Source: Bacteroidales bacterium (GTDB lineage Bacteria > Bacteroidota > Bacteroidia > Bacteroidales > UBA932). From it: a stretch of 29,398 bases of DNA. The position numbers were made by a program, and so were the translations under genes. Numbering within the stretch: position 1 is the stretch's first letter; every line of letters begins with the position of its first letter. Where the stretch lies: assembly GCA_024695285.1 (NCBI GenBank), contig JAILIM010000044.1, forward strand, positions 1 through 29,398, given 5' to 3'. The notes beneath the pieces are model-generated. The model was not told the DNA's origin, searched no databases, and saw only the letters and a program-made list of their open reading frames with translations. Of the stretch, positions 1-9,022 are shown in pieces.

Positions 1-999
1 GTTCCCGAACGTGCAATCATGACACTCAGCACCGAAGGTATTTGAATGGCAAACGGCGACCTCATACCCATCATCGTACCCATTGTCGTAATGCCGGCCG
101 TAGAAAACAATGTTATTCAGCACCTGCCGGCCACGATAATACGTGTCGTCTTCCATATATTCCTCTCGTGCAGGCTTGATGACGTTGCCGTGAACGCGGT
201 CTTTTGTGTCAGTCCCGCACCCATCTTCAATGCATGCCTGAATCGTTTCTTCTGACAGCTCCTTATTGATCGTGCTCATGTCGTAGTACTCCGGGCTATC
301 AAGGGATGATGACTTGTCAACACCAGTAAAAGTGTAAAACCAAGCCTCTTCCCCTTCCGTTTCCGCATACTGCGGGACATCATTCCCGTATGCGTCCGTA
401 GTCCCATAATACAGCGGGTTTTCATCGGGGTCAAAGAGAAGGACGGACTGGATGTCGTCATTCCCCTTGAAGCTCTGTGAGAATCCAGTAATTGCGAGTC
501 GCTTGAACTGGATGCCCTTAAAGTCATACGGCAGATCATTGCCTTGCTCATCAACGAGACGGTACACAACCCCCTTGCCCTCCTCTGCATCTGCCCAGAG
601 GAACCGCTTGGTGTCATTGTCGAGGCAATAGGATAGACGCCAGGCGGCGAGGTCGCTGTGTTGGAAGTGGGCATCGCCCTGGTGCTGGATAGCAAGAGCA
701 TCCTCGGAAAGGGTGTCAACACCGGTAGCGAATACGATGATGTCAAAAGGGTGGCTGGCGCTGCGGGTGCCCTGCTGAGTCGTGGTGGCCACGTAGTCAG
801 TGATACGATAGTAGGTACCAGGCGAAAGCCCGGCTTCGTCTCTAAGGGCTTTCAGTTCGCCCCAGGTCTTCTCGATGTAGGAGCCGGTGCCCAGGCGGTT
901 ATATACGTCCCTGAACGCGGCACGGATAAGTTCAGCCACCTGTGGGTAACCGAGGCCATTCCAAGAATCGAGGATGGTTGTTTCATTTGTAGGTTCCAT
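1..999 (-). CDS. Tail fibre/structural protein with C-terminal NTFG-type repeats (3' end off window)
   Basis: The frame is open from an ATG at 999 down to the left edge, 333 codons with no stop, so the C-terminus is missing. The N-terminal part contains a segment reading TWGELKALRDEAGLSPGTYY followed by RITDY, a type of start I associate with structural proteins of Bacteroidetes phages. Near the window edge it begins a Cys/Asn/Phe/Gly pattern (CHSNTFG then CHDCTFGN), which looks like the first rungs of a short-period repeat such as a beta-helix or beta-solenoid fibre. It is the most distal visible gene of the leftward late operon, 19 bases after the stop of its upstream neighbour. A role in host recognition is inferred from the repeats and from position. 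Exact function is unknown. Confidence 0.72.
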   Translation of the reverse strand, partial: MEPTNETTILDSWNGLGYPQVAELIRAAFRDVYNRLGTGSYIEKTWGELKALRDEAGLSPGTYYRITDYVATTTQQGTRSASHPFDIIVFATGVDTLSEDALAIQHQGDAHFQHSDLAAWRLSYCLDNDTKRFLWADAEEGKGVVYRLVDEQGNDLPYDFKGIQFKRLAITGFSQSFKGNDDIQSVLLFDPDENPLYYGTTDAYGNDVPQYAETEGEEAWFYTFTGVDKSSSLDSPEYYDMSTINKELSEETIQACIEDGCGTDTKDRVHGNVIKPAREEYMEDDTYYRGRQVLNNIVFYGRHYDNGYDDGYEVAVCHSNTFGAECHDCTFGN

Positions 1000-1018
1000 A
1001 TTATTGCAAAATTAAATG

Positions 1019-1573
1019 TTATTCTCTCCAGATTAGTGTATCCTTCCAGATGAACGCGTCTGACCAGTGGGCCGCTTCCTGCAAGCGGTCCAGCATGGTT
1101 TCCACACGTTCCTTGAAAGATGTGAGTTCTTCCCTAAGGGCAGTCATGCCCCCGTTTACATCCTCCACGCGGGCAATGCTCGCGGGAATCAAGCGGTCAT
1201 CTATCCATTCCCCGACAAAGGAGGTAACCCCCGTTGCGTCAGCGCGGGCCCCGGATGGGCCACAGGGGCCAGCCATATCACTATGGGGTACCAGCCCTCC
1301 GGCAATGGCGTCGAACGCCTGCTGACCATCCTTCCCTTTATTGATGATAAGGATGAGTTCAATGAGGCCCGGTCGTGTTTGTGTGCGTCCGCGGAAATAG
1401 AAGTCAATAGAATTGCCGACCACTGTGCACTCCTTGATATGGAATACCGATAAACCGACCTTCACTTCCAAGGTAAGATCTTTTCCTTCCAGGTTGAAAG
1501 GGGTCTTGGCCTCATCCTTGAGGTAAAAGTACCAGATAAAGTGCCGGTCGTTCTGATAACGTTCGTTGAACAT
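1019..1573 (-). CDS. Putative distal tail/baseplate or fibre protein
   Basis: This 184-residue protein starts at the ATG at 1573, one base from the stop of the upstream gene. A TTG nine bases earlier is possible but less likely. The N-terminal half (HFIWYFYLKD then NLEGKDLTLEVKV) is beta-rich and resembles the N-terminal domain of BppU-type baseplate/fibre proteins. A short collagen-like GPCGPSGARAD stretch follows, then a predicted helix (about residues 140-175) that could trimerise. Position between lysis-type genes and a repeat-bearing fibre gene supports a distal tail role. I do not recognise the exact family, so the function is inferred. Confidence 0.6.
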   Translation of the reverse strand: MFNERYQNDRHFIWYFYLKDEAKTPFNLEGKDLTLEVKVGLSVFHIKECTVVGNSIDFYFRGRTQTRPGLIELILIINKGKDGQQAFDAIAGGLVPHSDMAGPCGPSGARADATGVTSFVGEWIDDRLIPASIARVEDVNGGMTALREELTSFKERVETMLDRLQEAAHWSDAFIWKDTLIWRE

Positions 1574-1574
1574 A

Positions 1575-2108
1575 TTATGCAAATAGTTTAATGATGAGTT
1601 TCAAAAGTGCGAGCAGTTCTCGCCTCCAGCCAACCAGGGCAATCAATATAAGCCACCAGAATGACTTGATCCGGAAGCGCTGCCACCAGGTCAGTTCCGC
1701 CGGTACCGGGACTTCCACCGTCCTGAGCAGCTCACCGTCATGGCCGCTCATCGACGTAATGGTGCGTGCTTTATCGTAGATGGGGACTACCACCGGCAGC
1801 TTTTCGGGCTTATTCCTGATGGTGTGATGAAGGAAGCCGCCATCGTCCACCCATACATCGCTTTCCGCAACGCTGGTCTCCAGATGCGACGAATAGTCCC
1901 TGGGGACCACAGCCATGGAGCTCTCGACAGGGAGGGATACCAGGACCACGCTGTCGCGGATATTGACCACGGTGGAATCTACATACCGCACTACCGTTGA
2001 GTCCCGGTAACGGACGGCTTCCGGCAGCTGCCGGCATGGTGCACAAGATGCCGACAGCAGCCATAGCGACATGAAAGGCAGCAGGTATTTTACTCCACCG
2101 ATAGCCAT
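1575..2108 (-). CDS. Lipoprotein with C-terminal membrane segment, unimolecular spanin candidate
   Basis: The 177-residue protein begins with a hydrophobic signal (LLPFMSLWLLSASC) ending in a Cys at about residue 22, a relaxed lipobox. A periplasmic part has charged repeats (YRDSTVVRYVDSTVV, then NIRDSVV). Near the C-terminus, after TWWQRFRIK, there is a membrane segment FWWLILIALVGW and a second hydrophobic, basic tail. An outer-membrane lipid anchor plus an inner-membrane C-terminal anchor is the known plan of unimolecular spanins (such as phage T1 gp11), which disrupt the outer membrane at lysis. The gene overlaps the DUF5675 gene by 19 bases, and a two-helix membrane protein lies about 1.2 kb upstream in the operon. 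The topology is seen; the spanin role is inferred. Confidence 0.55.
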   Translation of the reverse strand: MAIGGVKYLLPFMSLWLLSASCAPCRQLPEAVRYRDSTVVRYVDSTVVNIRDSVVLVSLPVESSMAVVPRDYSSHLETSVAESDVWVDDGGFLHHTIRNKPEKLPVVVPIYDKARTITSMSGHDGELLRTVEVPVPAELTWWQRFRIKSFWWLILIALVGWRRELLALLKLIIKLFA

Positions 2109-2557
2109 ACACTGTCTCCGTTTTTTCGTGCCAGTTCAAAGTAGTCTTCCATCAAGCGGGCAAAAGTCTTTTGGGAGTTGAGCACCTTGCCCACGGCCTT
2201 GTTTTCCCCCACAAGAGGGCAGGCCGAAGTATCTGCTGCGGTCGTACCCGGGTGGAAAAGAACGCCATCGAACCCAGGGATGCCAAGGATCCTTGGGACG
2301 CGGCCACCATAAGGCTTTGCCCAGCTGCGGTCCTTGAACTTGGGACTGACGGTATTGAAGTCGAGGCGGTATAATCCCGTAGGGATAGCCGTCTTCCCGG
2401 GAACTTTTTTCCGCAGAATTTCGGCAAGGGACATCTTCTGCGTCAGCCCCCTGTCGATCGGCTCCAGCGTGTCGCACACATAACAGCCATCTATGTAAAG
2501 TTTACCGATGGTATATGTGGCCTTCCTGGCTATTCTCTTGAGGCGGACGCTTCTCAT
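2090..2557 (-). CDS. DUF5675 family protein, possible endolysin-like enzyme
   Basis: The 155-residue protein matches the DUF5675 pattern found in Bacteroidetes phages and related elements. It has an N-terminal strand region, a CDTLEP motif, a KTAIPTGLY segment, and a central LFHPGTTAADTSACPLVG motif with conserved His, Asp and Cys. The His...Cys layout recalls L,D-transpeptidase-like active sites, although the usual Gly before Cys is Ala here. The neighbour is a spanin-like lipoprotein and a holin candidate lies about 0.7 kb upstream in the operon, so a cell wall role at lysis is reasonable, but DUF5675 has no function I can state as established. The start is the first Met, two bases after the stop of the preceding gene. 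Confidence 0.65.
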   Translation of the reverse strand: MRSVRLKRIARKATYTIGKLYIDGCYVCDTLEPIDRGLTQKMSLAEILRKKVPGKTAIPTGLYRLDFNTVSPKFKDRSWAKPYGGRVPRILGIPGFDGVLFHPGTTAADTSACPLVGENKAVGKVLNSQKTFARLMEDYFELARKNGDSVWLSVE

Positions 2558-2558
2558 G

Positions 2559-2846
2559 TTACTCGGCCTCCCCGCCTTCTATTTCTTCGACAGACTCTTC
2601 TATCGCACCGGCGATTTCGGCCACCTCTGCTGCTGTTTTGCCGTACACCGTATAGCGGAGTTCGTTGCCCCAGAAACCGATCTCATCCGCCCCAACAGCC
2701 ATATCTCCCTTTCTGCGGGCGCTGGCATTGAGCTCGATGATATTCCCGGAAGCGGCGTCCTTGCGGAACTTGCCTTCAATGACAAAGTTTTCGGTTGTGG
2801 TCCGGAAGTCTGACCCGGTCACCTTATTACTGTATTCGATTTCCAT
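2559..2846 (-). CDS. Small hypothetical phage protein (95 aa)
   Basis: This acidic protein reads as a small beta-rich fold (MEIEYSNKVTGSDF, then FVIEGKFRKDAASGNII) followed by an Ala/Glu-rich C-terminal helix (KTAAEVAEIAGAIEESVEE). I do not recognise the family. It lies in the late operon, 30 bases downstream of its upstream neighbour. The spacer carries two copies of AAACATCATT on the coding strand. It is probably a virion or lysis accessory protein by position only. Confidence 0.6.
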   Translation of the reverse strand: MEIEYSNKVTGSDFRTTTENFVIEGKFRKDAASGNIIELNASARRKGDMAVGADEIGFWGNELRYTVYGKTAAEVAEIAGAIEESVEEIEGGEAE

Positions 2847-2876
2847 TTTAATGATGTTTAAATGATGTTTGAAATG

Positions 2877-3290
2877 CTATTCTATAACGATACCGTCCAG
2901 GTTGGCGATATCTTCCATTGTGAGGTCCGCATCAGTCACGGCCTTCAGGAAGTCCTCGATCTTGACTTTCTTCAGCCCCTCGACCTCACATTCCTCGCGG
3001 GACATCTCAGCCAGAACCTTATTGATGTCTTTTTCGGCTTTGAGGAAGTCATCATGCCCAGTCACAGGCTTCCCCTCAGAACGAAGCTTCTTAACCTCAT
3101 CCTCCTCTCCAGCGTGATCATCCTGGAACTGTTTAACTATTTCCCTCTGGTCTTCCTCGTATTCGCGGGATGCCTTGCGAAGGGCCCTGTAGTCTGCGAT
3201 CAAGGTGAACTTGACCTTGTCGTTTTTGATTTTTGTGATTTTGATGCCGGAAAGGACATTCACGGCGTTGATGAGTGTAATTTTCTGCAT
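2877..3290 (-). CDS. Hypothetical phage protein, charged coiled-coil (137 aa)
   Basis: The protein starts MQKITLINAVNVLSGIKITKI, then has a long highly charged helical stretch (about residues 30-110, e.g. REYEEDQREIVKQFQDD) and ends with a segment reading VTDADLTMEDIANLDGIVIE. No catalytic motif is visible and I do not recognise it. It sits between the two-helix membrane protein (ATG-stop spacing of two bases) and the 95-residue protein, in a run that leads to the DUF5675 and spanin-like genes. A structural or accessory role is the best guess. Confidence 0.6.
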   Translation of the reverse strand: MQKITLINAVNVLSGIKITKIKNDKVKFTLIADYRALRKASREYEEDQREIVKQFQDDHAGEEDEVKKLRSEGKPVTGHDDFLKAEKDINKVLAEMSREECEVEGLKKVKIEDFLKAVTDADLTMEDIANLDGIVIE

Positions 3291-3292
3291 GG

Positions 3293-3520
3293 CTATTTTT
3301 CGTTTTTAAAAAGATATTTCACGAGGATAAACGTAGAGAAGGCGAGGGATGCGAGCCCGAGGGCGCCGCAGACGGTGAAAAAGTTCTCGTCGGTGGCGGT
3401 GCCGTGGGAGATAGCCCCTGAGCAGGAGATGATGCCCAGGAAGGCGACGATGACTACGAGTAGGACTTTTGCTCCATAGCGGAGACGGTCCTTGTTGGTG
3501 AGGGTGTTTAGATTTTGCAT
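3293..3520 (-). CDS. Two-transmembrane small protein, holin candidate
   Basis: Starting at the ATG at 3520 gives 75 residues; a longer frame upstream would run into the preceding gene, so this start is preferred. Residues about 18-37 (VLLVVIVAFLGIISCSGAI) and about 47-66 (FFTVCGALGLASLAFSTF onward) are hydrophobic helices joined by a short loop. The N-terminus and the C-terminal tail (KYLFKNEK) are basic. Size, two-helix topology and position upstream of DUF5675 and the spanin-like lipoprotein fit a holin, but small two-helix proteins are hard to assign. It begins four bases after the stop of the 607-residue tail protein. Confidence 0.55.
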   Translation of the reverse strand: MQNLNTLTNKDRLRYGAKVLLVVIVAFLGIISCSGAISHGTATDENFFTVCGALGLASLAFSTFILVKYLFKNEK

Positions 3521-3524
3521 AGCA

Positions 3525-5348
3525 CTAAGGATAAATATTGTAGTTGCTGTTGTATGTCTGCCCGAACCGGCGGATGGGGAAATAGCCAGGATCCACGGTC
3601 GTATATTCCGGAGACCCGCCGCTGGACGGCTTCTTGAAGGTATAGTAGTAGGTCTTGTCTGCGTAGACCTCGAAGCGGACATAGAGTTTATAGTTTGTTC
3701 CGGAGGCGTTGTCGTATACGCTTCCTCCCTGCACCGTCAGCGAGGGGGAGAAGTTCAGCCGGCCGTCAGAGCCCACGGTATACTGGCTGGTGGCCTCGAC
3801 GTATTCGCCGGTCTCCTTGTTGAAGAGTATGAGCCTGGTGAGCACCGGCATTCCCGGGTCCGCGTTGTATATGCTTCCGCTGAGCGACAGCAGTATCCGG
3901 TTCACGGCCCAGCTGGTCACGAAGCCGTCCACAAGGATGTCGGCCACTCCCTGGCTGTCGGAGCGGGAGTACTGCTTGAAGGCAGATATGCCCGTCAGGC
4001 TGAAGATGACAGGTTCCTGCGTGCTCATCGTGCTGATATCGTATTTGCAGGTCGGCAGCGGGAAGAGTTGATTGTTTACGACTCCCGAGTCGGTTACCGG
4101 AAGGAACCAGGTGCCTTGGAGGTAATTCGGGAAGATAGCCCGGTAGTTGCCGATGAAGAGGTAAACCACAAGCGTCCCTGCAGATCCTCTTGCCGGCACG
4201 GCCACGTTGATTCCGATGTCCTCAAAGGAGATGAATCCTCCGTCCGGGACCATAACTATTTTAGACTGCGAGCTGCCTCCTGATGATGCTCTGATGACGG
4301 CTATCGGCCAGGCGTTGCTGCCGAACAGGTTCGCCTTCGCGGGGCTGTCGCTCCATCCTGCCGCGGCCTGCCAGAGCTTTGGCCTGATGAAGACGCCGTC
4401 GGAGCCCTGGTGGTTGAACAGCATGGTAGTGGCCGTCGGGAAGGAGAACTTGAACGTCACCTCGAACTTCTGCCCGCTGTACGATGTATTATTTATGCCA
4501 TGGTGGAAAGTGACTTGCCAGTAGCATCCTGAATAGACGGCGTTCTGGTCGGCGATATCTACGGCCAGATGAAAGTCCATCGTCCGCCCCGGGGCTGATG
4601 AGTGGCCAGTTCCGTCCGGGATGGTAATGTTTTGTTCCTCGAGCAGGACGTTCCCCTGGCTGTTGCGCAGGTATACGTCCACTTCGGCGCCGTCGAAATC
4701 GAAGTCCACGTACGGGTTCCAGGCCGTGGTACCATGGTTATAGCTCGATATCTCGGCTCTGAACACGAAGTGCGCGCCGTTGCGGAGTACAAACCTGGGC
4801 GTATAGAAGGTGTAGGAATTGGCGGCGCTGTTGGCCGGTACGGATATGTATTTCTTCCATCCTGTGAGCCCCAGGCTTGAGACGCTGAGCCGGTCGAGCT
4901 CGAGCGGCTGCCCCAGCTCGGGGGCATTGCGCCTGTAGTGGTCGAAATCGCGTATGCGTCCCCACTCATCTGCTCCTCCGTCTCCCCGGCCCTTGCCTCG
5001 CGGCTTCAGGTGCTTCCACAGCGGGGTGCCTGCGCTTACGCGGCTGTCAATGGTCTGAAGGAAGATGCCGAGCTGGGAGCCGGCCGGCTTCGTGAGGATA
5101 TCCCATCCGTACTTTGCGGCGGCCCGTGCGGCTTCCGTGGACGCGGGCACGGAAGACCGATACGGCTTCCGGACGGAATTCGGATTGATGCGCCCGGCGT
5201 CGTTTCCCTGGTCGTCCACGTCCATGCAGAGCCTGCCGACGTGGCTCTCGGTGGTTCCGAGGGCTGCGCGGACTTCGTCGCGGAAGCTGAGCCCGGACGG
5301 AGTTATGGAGTCGACATATATGTCTTCGTATCCTGATGTATGGGCCAT
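3525..5348 (-). CDS. Large tail/fibre structural protein (607 aa)
   Basis: The N-terminal 140 residues include GRINPNSVRKPYRSS and KYGWDI, a pattern (INP...KPY...GWDI) I associate with structural proteins of Bacteroidetes phages. The rest is beta-rich and aromatic, with several immunoglobulin- or jelly-roll-like stretches (e.g. YYTFKKPSSGGSPEYTTVDP near the end), and lacks enzymatic motifs. It follows the 1223-residue fibre with only two bases between the genes. The gene probably encodes a fibre or baseplate-attached protein that helps bind the host surface. The structural role is well supported by context; the exact part is not known. Confidence 0.7.
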   Translation of the reverse strand: MAHTSGYEDIYVDSITPSGLSFRDEVRAALGTTESHVGRLCMDVDDQGNDAGRINPNSVRKPYRSSVPASTEAARAAAKYGWDILTKPAGSQLGIFLQTIDSRVSAGTPLWKHLKPRGKGRGDGGADEWGRIRDFDHYRRNAPELGQPLELDRLSVSSLGLTGWKKYISVPANSAANSYTFYTPRFVLRNGAHFVFRAEISSYNHGTTAWNPYVDFDFDGAEVDVYLRNSQGNVLLEEQNITIPDGTGHSSAPGRTMDFHLAVDIADQNAVYSGCYWQVTFHHGINNTSYSGQKFEVTFKFSFPTATTMLFNHQGSDGVFIRPKLWQAAAGWSDSPAKANLFGSNAWPIAVIRASSGGSSQSKIVMVPDGGFISFEDIGINVAVPARGSAGTLVVYLFIGNYRAIFPNYLQGTWFLPVTDSGVVNNQLFPLPTCKYDISTMSTQEPVIFSLTGISAFKQYSRSDSQGVADILVDGFVTSWAVNRILLSLSGSIYNADPGMPVLTRLILFNKETGEYVEATSQYTVGSDGRLNFSPSLTVQGGSVYDNASGTNYKLYVRFEVYADKTYYYTFKKPSSGGSPEYTTVDPGYFPIRRFGQTYNSNYNIYP

Positions 5349-5350
5349 AA

Positions 5351-8300
5351 TTACAGTCGATGAATGTACCAGTAGTTGGAAGCTGCGCTTGTCTGCTCAA
5401 ACCAGTAGCGCCCTGCATAGACGGAGTACTGGCCGTTGTAGTTGCGGTAGCCGGTTACCTGCAGGGTGTATGCGCCGATGGCCAGCTTGCGGTATTTGCC
5501 GTTGACGATATTGGAAATATTAGAGTATAGCGACGCAATGTTCAAAGAGCTTGACGTCGTGCCCGAGTCGCCGCTAAGGTAGCTTTCGATGCTCTCAGAG
5601 ATAGTGAGGGTCGGCTCCGTCAGGATTCCCGTGATGTTGACCGTTGTGGCGTTCAGCGTCGTAGCGGTGACGGAGCTCGAGTAGAGCGATGTGAGGTAAT
5701 TGGACGAATCGCCGATGTAGCGGGCGTAAACGTAGTTGAACTTCAGGCTGGCCGTACCCAGGCTGAAGGTCCCACTGGATACTGGCGTGAGCGTGCCTGC
5801 GACAGATACGGGGAACGAGGCGGATCCGGAGGCGTAGGCGCCGACGGCTATGTCTCCCGTCACTATCAGGTTGCCGTTTACGGTAAGCGCCTGGTTGGCG
5901 CTGCTGTATTCGACATAGAATCCGGGGGCGTTTGCCGCGTCCGGGTACCAGCGCTTGGCATACAGATACTGCCAGGGGTTGGCTGAATTGCCAAGGTCCT
6001 GATAAGCCCCTGCGGGCAATAATTTCCCTGCTTTGAAGGTCAGGCTGTCGTCCGGCGTTTCCTGGATATAACAATAGTCTGTAGTTGAGCTCCTGTCGCC
6101 GAAGATGAGCTTGTTGCCCGAGTTGCTTCCGTTCGACAGCCATAGATCTCCATACACACGGGCGCTGCCGTTCAGCGTAACGTTCGCGGAGTTGTATGAT
6201 GACGTACCGGACAGGGTGATGCGGGCGGTGCCGCCGCCGTATATCACGCCGGCCGTCTTAAGGTACAGGGCGCCGAAGGCGTTCCCGCTTTCGCCGACGG
6301 TATAGTCTTCGCTCCCGGAGAACAGGTTGGCGTAGAACTTCACCTTCCTGCCTCCGCCGGCACCGTTGGCTTCCACCTGCATCAGGACGTCCCAGGTCGG
6401 ATCACCCAGGGTGCTGTTATTCACGCAGAAGCTGTGGCGCAGTGCTGAATAGTAGTGGACGCTGCGGGTGATGGTGCTGCCGTTGCGGTTGATGAGCAGC
6501 GGCGACTTGCCCCCGCCGCTCTCTTCGTAAGCGCGCAGCACGCAGTCCCCGCCTGCGTAGAATGACAGCTGCTTGGTGGTCACGTCCATGAACAGCACGG
6601 GAGTTGTGTTGCCCCATTCGCTGACGTATGCGCCGGCGCCGTCATTTAGCGATAAGGTGCTCCAGCCATATCCGGCCATTCCCAGGTTCTTCCCGGCTGC
6701 GTATGGATAGAGGTTGCCGTTGACGGAAGTAGCCTTCCACAAGGTTATGATACTGTAGATAGAGATGGCGTTCGTCGTAGACGTACCCTGGTATATCTCG
6801 TTGACTCCGAAGCCGCCGGTAAAACTCTTGCGCCCGCTGATATTGTTCTGCTCGGTGGCCAGGGTGACGTAGTCGGAGAGTTTCCTTGTGGTTCCGTCGG
6901 AGAGGTGGTCGAGAGTTGTGGGTATGTTCACGGTCTTCCCGGCTGCGTTCGGAGTATACGTTATGCCGGAGAAGGCCCCTGCCTGAAGGGTCAGGGAGTA
7001 GATGCTCTGGTGGCTGGTCAGGAAGGTCAGGCCTTTGGTGACGGAGAGCGTGTGGCCTGATGCCGTGATGGATGTCACGGCGTTTCCGCCGCCGGACGAT
7101 GTTACCATGGATACTCCGTCGGTAATGCCGAAGCCGGAAAGGGTCGTCGGCTTGCCGGTGAGATCGGCGAAGGCGTGGCTGTGACCATACATCGCCACCC
7201 GGTGAGTATTCTCGTCGTATCCGGATACGTTAAGGTACTGGTATCCGTTGGCGGCTGCGCCCCAGGCGACCGATGAACCTCCGGATCCGCCGGAGCCCGA
7301 GCCCGGGCCGCCGACGGACACGTCGAGGTCCGAGGTGAAGACTGCATTCGTGTGCAACTGATTGTTCGCGTCCAGCTCGAGGTAGTAGGTGTCGCCGAAC
7401 CATATCTTCTTACTGGATCCGGAGAGCTTCAGCGGTTTATAGGAAATGTTCGTATCGCCGAAGGAGAAGGCCGCGACAGAGCTGCCGCTGCCCCAGGCGC
7501 TCACATTAATGGTGCCATCCGTGATGAGGTTCAGTTTTGTCCAGGGGTTCGCAGCGGATCCCAGGGAGTATGAATTTGCATTGGGCGTCAGGTTGCCCTG
7601 AGTGTACACGGGGCCGAGCAGGCCTATGCTACCGGAGGAGTTGAATATCATCCTGGCGGTGCCGCCGGCAAGTATGGTTCCTCCGTTTTTCAGGTACAGT
7701 GCGCCCCAGTTTGCGCCGTTTTCTCCAAGGGTATAACTGTCGCCTGCAGGGGAGATATTTCTCCAGACGGGGTCGTCGGACCCGCGGGACATATATGATG
7801 CCGCAGCACCGTACGAGTCATAGTGCTGAAGGCCGACCTGGCAGATGCGGAAGCCGTATTGCGTGAAATCAGTGAAGGTGATGACGATCTTTGTTATCTT
7901 GTAGCCTTCCACTGTACTCACAAGCCCGGCGACCCAGTATGATGAATTACAGGTGCCGGTGACGGTTTTGTACTTGGATTCACTTTCCGTTTCCGCGATA
8001 TCTCGGTGGTAGCATTCTACCGTTATGCTGCCGGCGTGCCAGGATGTGGAGCCGAAATCGACGTATAGCCTCTGGCCATAGTTAAATGGCCGGTCCGTCG
8101 GAAGGGTGATGGTGAGCACGATTTCGGCATCCTGCGAATCCGGAGTGATGACGGCATAGTCGGGCTTGCCGTCGAATATCCTGTCGATGTTCGGAGAATT
8201 CGAGAAGCCGCCGGTAAGCGTCGCATTGCCGCCTCGCTGTTTAAGGAAGGCGATGTCGTTTGAAAGGAATGGCAGTATGATGCTACCGGCTTCCGTCTGG

Positions 8301-9022
8301 ACTGCCAGGTAATTGATGGTATGCGCGGAGCTGTCGGCGTCGAAGTATACCGGTATGCCGCTTTCGCCTCGGGCCGCGAGCTGCACTCCTCCTATATCGG
8401 CAGATGTCGCTCTCTTCAGCGAGAAGGTGGTTCCGTTCAGCTGCAAGCCGATGCCAGCTGAATAAGATATCGAGGGGGCGTATACATCCGTAGGCGTCCC
8501 GCCGATGGTCACCGTAGCAATCTTCGTCCCGGAGTGCTGATGCTGTGTCCAGGATACCAGCGACCCGCCTTCATCGGCGGCGTTCACCCACTTGGTGCCG
8601 TTGTACTTGAGGACCTGGCCGTTCGCCGGATTGGTTATCTGGACGTCCTCGAGTTGTGAAAGGATGGTCGCCCCGCCGGCGGATCCGTCGGAAGCTCCAG
8701 GGCCACCGACGGCCACGTCAACATCCGAATAAAAAGGGAGTTTGGTATGCAAGTACCGGACATCATCTATGACCACTACTTCGAGGTCCGCATCTTCTGA
8801 CGGTTCGTCCGTGTCTGCGAACGTCAGGTTCTGTACGGACATCGGCAAGCCCAGGGATCCGCGCAACGGATGGTAGAGCAAGGAGGCCTCCACCTTGGAC
8901 AGATAGTCGGAAAGGTCTAGGCCGGTCAAGGACAAACTGCCGGCAACCCCCTGCAGACGCTTGCTGCGGGGGCGCGCCTCGTGCATTACAATCGCACCGG
9001 TATATGTCTTATCCATGCTCAT
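5351..9022 (-). CDS. Giant modular tail fibre protein (1223 aa)
   Basis: The protein has an N-terminal attachment region (about 1-100). A Gly-rich hinge reading SDVDVAVGGPG (about 99-109) recurs as SDLDVSVGGPG near 564. A discoidin/jelly-roll-like segment spans about 270-405. Six copies of a short repeat of the type Y.LG....PW..LYL lie near residues 430, 485, 778, 907, 1008 and 1085. Residues about 618-636 (ADLTGKPTTLSGFGITDG) match the tail fibre repeat seen in many phage fibres. The start ATG at 9022 overlaps the stop of the upstream gene (ATGA); a second Met follows two residues later. The role is receptor binding at the tail tip. The repeats are seen directly, the domain names are by eye. 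Confidence 0.85.
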   Translation of the reverse strand: MSMDKTYTGAIVMHEARPRSKRLQGVAGSLSLTGLDLSDYLSKVEASLLYHPLRGSLGLPMSVQNLTFADTDEPSEDADLEVVVIDDVRYLHTKLPFYSDVDVAVGGPGASDGSAGGATILSQLEDVQITNPANGQVLKYNGTKWVNAADEGGSLVSWTQHQHSGTKIATVTIGGTPTDVYAPSISYSAGIGLQLNGTTFSLKRATSADIGGVQLAARGESGIPVYFDADSSAHTINYLAVQTEAGSIILPFLSNDIAFLKQRGGNATLTGGFSNSPNIDRIFDGKPDYAVITPDSQDAEIVLTITLPTDRPFNYGQRLYVDFGSTSWHAGSITVECYHRDIAETESESKYKTVTGTCNSSYWVAGLVSTVEGYKITKIVITFTDFTQYGFRICQVGLQHYDSYGAAASYMSRGSDDPVWRNISPAGDSYTLGENGANWGALYLKNGGTILAGGTARMIFNSSGSIGLLGPVYTQGNLTPNANSYSLGSAANPWTKLNLITDGTINVSAWGSGSSVAAFSFGDTNISYKPLKLSGSSKKIWFGDTYYLELDANNQLHTNAVFTSDLDVSVGGPGSGSGGSGGSSVAWGAAANGYQYLNVSGYDENTHRVAMYGHSHAFADLTGKPTTLSGFGITDGVSMVTSSGGGNAVTSITASGHTLSVTKGLTFLTSHQSIYSLTLQAGAFSGITYTPNAAGKTVNIPTTLDHLSDGTTRKLSDYVTLATEQNNISGRKSFTGGFGVNEIYQGTSTTNAISIYSIITLWKATSVNGNLYPYAAGKNLGMAGYGWSTLSLNDGAGAYVSEWGNTTPVLFMDVTTKQLSFYAGGDCVLRAYEESGGGKSPLLINRNGSTITRSVHYYSALRHSFCVNNSTLGDPTWDVLMQVEANGAGGGRKVKFYANLFSGSEDYTVGESGNAFGALYLKTAGVIYGGGTARITLSGTSSYNSANVTLNGSARVYGDLWLSNGSNSGNKLIFGDRSSTTDYCYIQETPDDSLTFKAGKLLPAGAYQDLGNSANPWQYLYAKRWYPDAANAPGFYVEYSSANQALTVNGNLIVTGDIAVGAYASGSASFPVSVAGTLTPVSSGTFSLGTASLKFNYVYARYIGDSSNYLTSLYSSSVTATTLNATTVNITGILTEPTLTISESIESYLSGDSGTTSSSLNIASLYSNISNIVNGKYRKLAIGAYTLQVTGYRNYNGQYSVYAGRYWFEQTSAASNYWYIHRL

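Noticed and set aside
276..746. Leftward 156-residue frame near the left edge
   Set aside because: It is in a different frame within the partial fibre gene that runs from 999 to 1. The fibre frame has the better protein sequence.
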